Part shown: in pieces, positions 5,729-6,110 of the stretch
How positions within the stretch are numbered: position 1 is the stretch's first letter
How the letters are laid out: each line of letters opens with the position of its first letter
Assembly: GCA_027055005.1 (NCBI GenBank)
Contig: JALUNR010000229.1
Span: 1-6,110 of the forward strand
DNA from: Campylobacterales bacterium
Lineage (GTDB): Bacteria; Campylobacterota; Campylobacteria; Campylobacterales; QNZT01
Direction of reading: 5' to 3'
Length of the DNA stretch: 6,110 nt
The notes under the pieces: generated by a model
Told to the model about the DNA's origin: nothing
What the model saw: only the letters and a program-made list of their open reading frames with translations
The model's database searches: none
Made by a program: the position numbers and the translations under genes

Positions 5729-6110
5729 ATGAAGAGATTGGTGGCAATTTGTTTTGTATTGTTAAGTTTATTAAGAGCTGGGGATGGATTTTTATCAAAT
5801 GATGAATATGCAAAAAAATTATATAATAACCCAAGAGGTATTTCTTGTGCTCAGTGTCATGGTGAGAAAGGTGAAGGAGGAGTTTTAAGTGCTTATGTTA
5901 TTGATTTAAATGGTAAAAAGAAACTAAGAGATATCATAGCTCCACAAATAAATAATATTAAAATGTTTGAATTTTTAAAGGCTTTTGAACAAAAGATGGA
6001 TTATATGCCTATTTATTATTTAACCGATAAAGAGTTAGCTTATATCTTTTTTTATTTATCAAAGCAAGGGAAGATGCAAGTGGAAGTTACTGATACAAAT
6101 ACTACTAATA
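5729..6110 (+). CDS. Monohaem periplasmic cytochrome c, partial (3' end beyond window)
   Basis: The frame is open from ATG 5729 to the right edge (127 codons visible). Residues 1-17 form a Sec signal peptide (KR, then a hydrophobic stretch, ending LLRAG), so the mature protein should be periplasmic. CAQCH at 40-44 is the c-type haem attachment site, followed by GEKGEGG as in class I cytochromes. M93 in YMPIYYLTDKELAYIFFYL, followed by a helix, is the best candidate for the second axial ligand; M90 is an alternative. The layout fits a small class I cytochrome c that passes electrons in the respiratory chain; the actual partner is unknown. After about residue 115 the sequence becomes polar (VTDTNTTN), suggesting a tail or linker. 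A second haem or another domain beyond the window cannot be excluded. Ribosome site AAAAGG, 5714-5719. Divergent from folD. Confidence 0.88.
   Translation, partial: MKRLVAICFVLLSLLRAGDGFLSNDEYAKKLYNNPRGISCAQCHGEKGEGGVLSAYVIDLNGKKKLRDIIAPQINNIKMFEFLKAFEQKMDYMPIYYLTDKELAYIFFYLSKQGKMQVEVTDTNTTN

Noticed and set aside
1..6110. CRISPR array, tRNA/rRNA, insertion sequence, toxin-antitoxin pair or phage genes
   Set aside because: I looked for repeat-spacer regularity, terminal inverted repeats, transposase motifs and small paired ORFs and saw none; spacers are all under about 110 bases.

Overview
The window looks like chromosomal DNA from a Campylobacterota bacterium (epsilonproteobacterial type, for example an Arcobacter-, Sulfurimonas- or Campylobacter-like organism). 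The grounds are the very AT-rich sequence, tight gene packing with overlapping stops and starts, AT-rich spacers with TATAAT-like boxes and no clear -35, and the gene set itself: folD followed by lepB and a small M50 protease, a CoA-binding protein coupled to ilvA, and a small periplasmic cytochrome c. Genus cannot be decided from this window alone.

Layout, left to right. The minus strand at 1-1214 carries most of a DUF2130-type protein (short zinc-ribbon-like N-terminus, long coiled coil, possible PD-(D/E)XK nuclease-like domain); its 3' end lies outside the window. An 87-base divergent spacer separates it from a plus-strand pair, a YccU-type CoA-binding protein (1302-1733) and threonine ammonia-lyase IlvA (1730-2941), whose start and stop overlap as ATGA. 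A small minus-strand ORF (2938-3291) of unrecognised function converges on ilvA so closely that both stop codons share one TTAA. It looks like a winged-helix protein, perhaps the isolated N-terminal domain of a larger nuclease-type protein.

The minus strand then holds an apparent operon transcribed folD (5669-4818), lepB (4825-4040), M50 site-2-protease-like gene (4053-3400). Each gene overlaps the next by 8 to 14 bases, so the three are probably translated together. Divergent from folD, across a 59-base spacer with a 15-base palindrome, a plus-strand monohaem cytochrome c gene begins at 5729 and runs off the right end.

Functionally this is mostly housekeeping: isoleucine precursor supply (IlvA), one-carbon metabolism (FolD), signal-peptide removal (LepB), membrane proteolysis (M50) and periplasmic electron transfer. 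No mobile element, CRISPR array, tRNA, rRNA or prophage gene was seen. No gene-free stretch exceeds about 110 bases. The less ordinary items are the orphan winged-helix ORF, the putative nuclease centre of the DUF2130 protein, and the symmetric sequences in the two divergent promoter regions. I did not find convincing evidence of a new multi-gene system.
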